Below, piece after piece: positions 63,529 to 64,000 of a DNA stretch of 64,000 bases (positions within the stretch are counted from its first letter, which is position 1; each line of letters starts with the position of its first letter). This DNA comes from Fragilariopsis cylindrus CCMP1102 (taxonomy: Eukaryota; Bacillariophyta; Bacillariophyceae; Bacillariales; Bacillariaceae): assembly GCA_900095095.1 (NCBI GenBank), contig FMBT01000331.1, forward strand, positions 62,001 to 126,000, in the 5' to 3' direction. Made by a program: the position numbers and the translations under genes. The notes below the pieces were generated by a model that was given only the letters and a program-made list of their open reading frames with translations, was not told where the DNA came from and did not search any database.

Positions 63529-64000
63529 TGGTATGCCGTTCACGTCTATCACTTGCCGGAAGTAGTTACATTAAGTTACCATATTATATAAAAAATGAGA
63601 GATGACATGAGATGAGAAGAGAAGAGAACGCACGCGTCGGAATATCATAGTAATATTGGATTAATGAAAGATATCTATGTATAACAGGGAAATATGCAAT
63701 CGAAACCCTATTATATATACATCATATGAGGTAAGTGTACGTTTATTACGTTATTACGTTGACGTTACGTTACATTTATTAGGAATACAAGATACAGATA
63801 TAACGTAACAATAATAGTTCAACTTTGTCCCGTTCGTTCGGTTCAATTCAGTGCAATTCTAATTCCAAATTTCTAACGTGTACGTACTTTTTCCTTTCTA
63901 TCTTACTTTCCTCTTCTCACCTTTTTATTCTACTCGTGTTTGACCTACTTCAATTTCAATTTGACTATTGGATCCAATCAAGATATTGGAAGATGGTTTA
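63529..64000. other. Intergenic to window end
   Basis: AT-rich, with an ACGTTATTACGTTGACGTTACGTTAC run (~63748-63773, tandem ACGTT). No gene is seen. Confidence 0.4.

Overview
The window looks like nuclear DNA of a diatom or close ochrophyte relative. The evidence is short GTAAGT/GTATGT...AG introns in otherwise intron-poor genes, a diatom-type Ty1/copia element, Pro-Ser repeat cell-surface proteins, a helicase-associated (HA) domain protein outside any helicase, CXXC/PHD/armadillo proteins, a SWEET transporter and many Asn/Asp/Gln runs. Genus cannot be read from the sequence alone. There are no operons; genes lie on both strands with their own promoters.

Layout. 1-1 kb: a dispersed repeat and an internally deleted 5S rRNA copy. 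1.0-5.6 kb: a secreted SnoaL plus pectin-acetylesterase/Notum-like protein that appears to run on through a membrane helix into an ABCG transporter. 5.9-17.4 kb: a repeat block with an old Copia fragment, a ~1 kb terminal-inverted-repeat element and a young Copia with identical 237-bp LTRs nested inside it; then an AT-hook protein gene, minisatellites and a perfect hairpin. 18.1 kb: a 5S rRNA gene (minus strand). 18.9-19.8 and 37.0-38.6 kb: two paralogous coiled-coil genes with a shared upstream block. 20.1-22.0 kb: a type II membrane glycosyltransferase. 23.5-28.8 kb: a large Pro-Ser repeat surface protein. 29.7-33.2 kb: two unknown proteins. 34.0-35.7 kb: an MFS transporter. 39.5-47.0 kb: two complementary sulfotransferase pieces (minus strand) with an HA-plus-HNH-like gene (plus strand) between them. 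47.6-49.4 kb: a RING-finger protein. 50.4-55.4 kb: a large chromatin-type protein (CXXC, two PHD, CXXC, AT-hook, armadillo). 55.5-57.2 kb: a ~1 kb tandem duplication carrying two small paralogous genes. 57.6-58.5 kb: a LINE remnant. 59.4-60.9 kb: SWEET. 61.2-62.3 kb: an armadillo-like protein. 62.9-63.5 kb: a conserved small protein.

Two themes stand out. First, several well-conserved host genes are broken by single-base changes that mostly act in the same direction (one base lost, often in short homopolymers). This suggests uncorrected sequence errors more than true decay, so reading frames here should be treated with care. Second, the most unusual architectures are the esterase-ABCG fusion and the HA/HNH protein that sits between two halves of a sulfotransferase.
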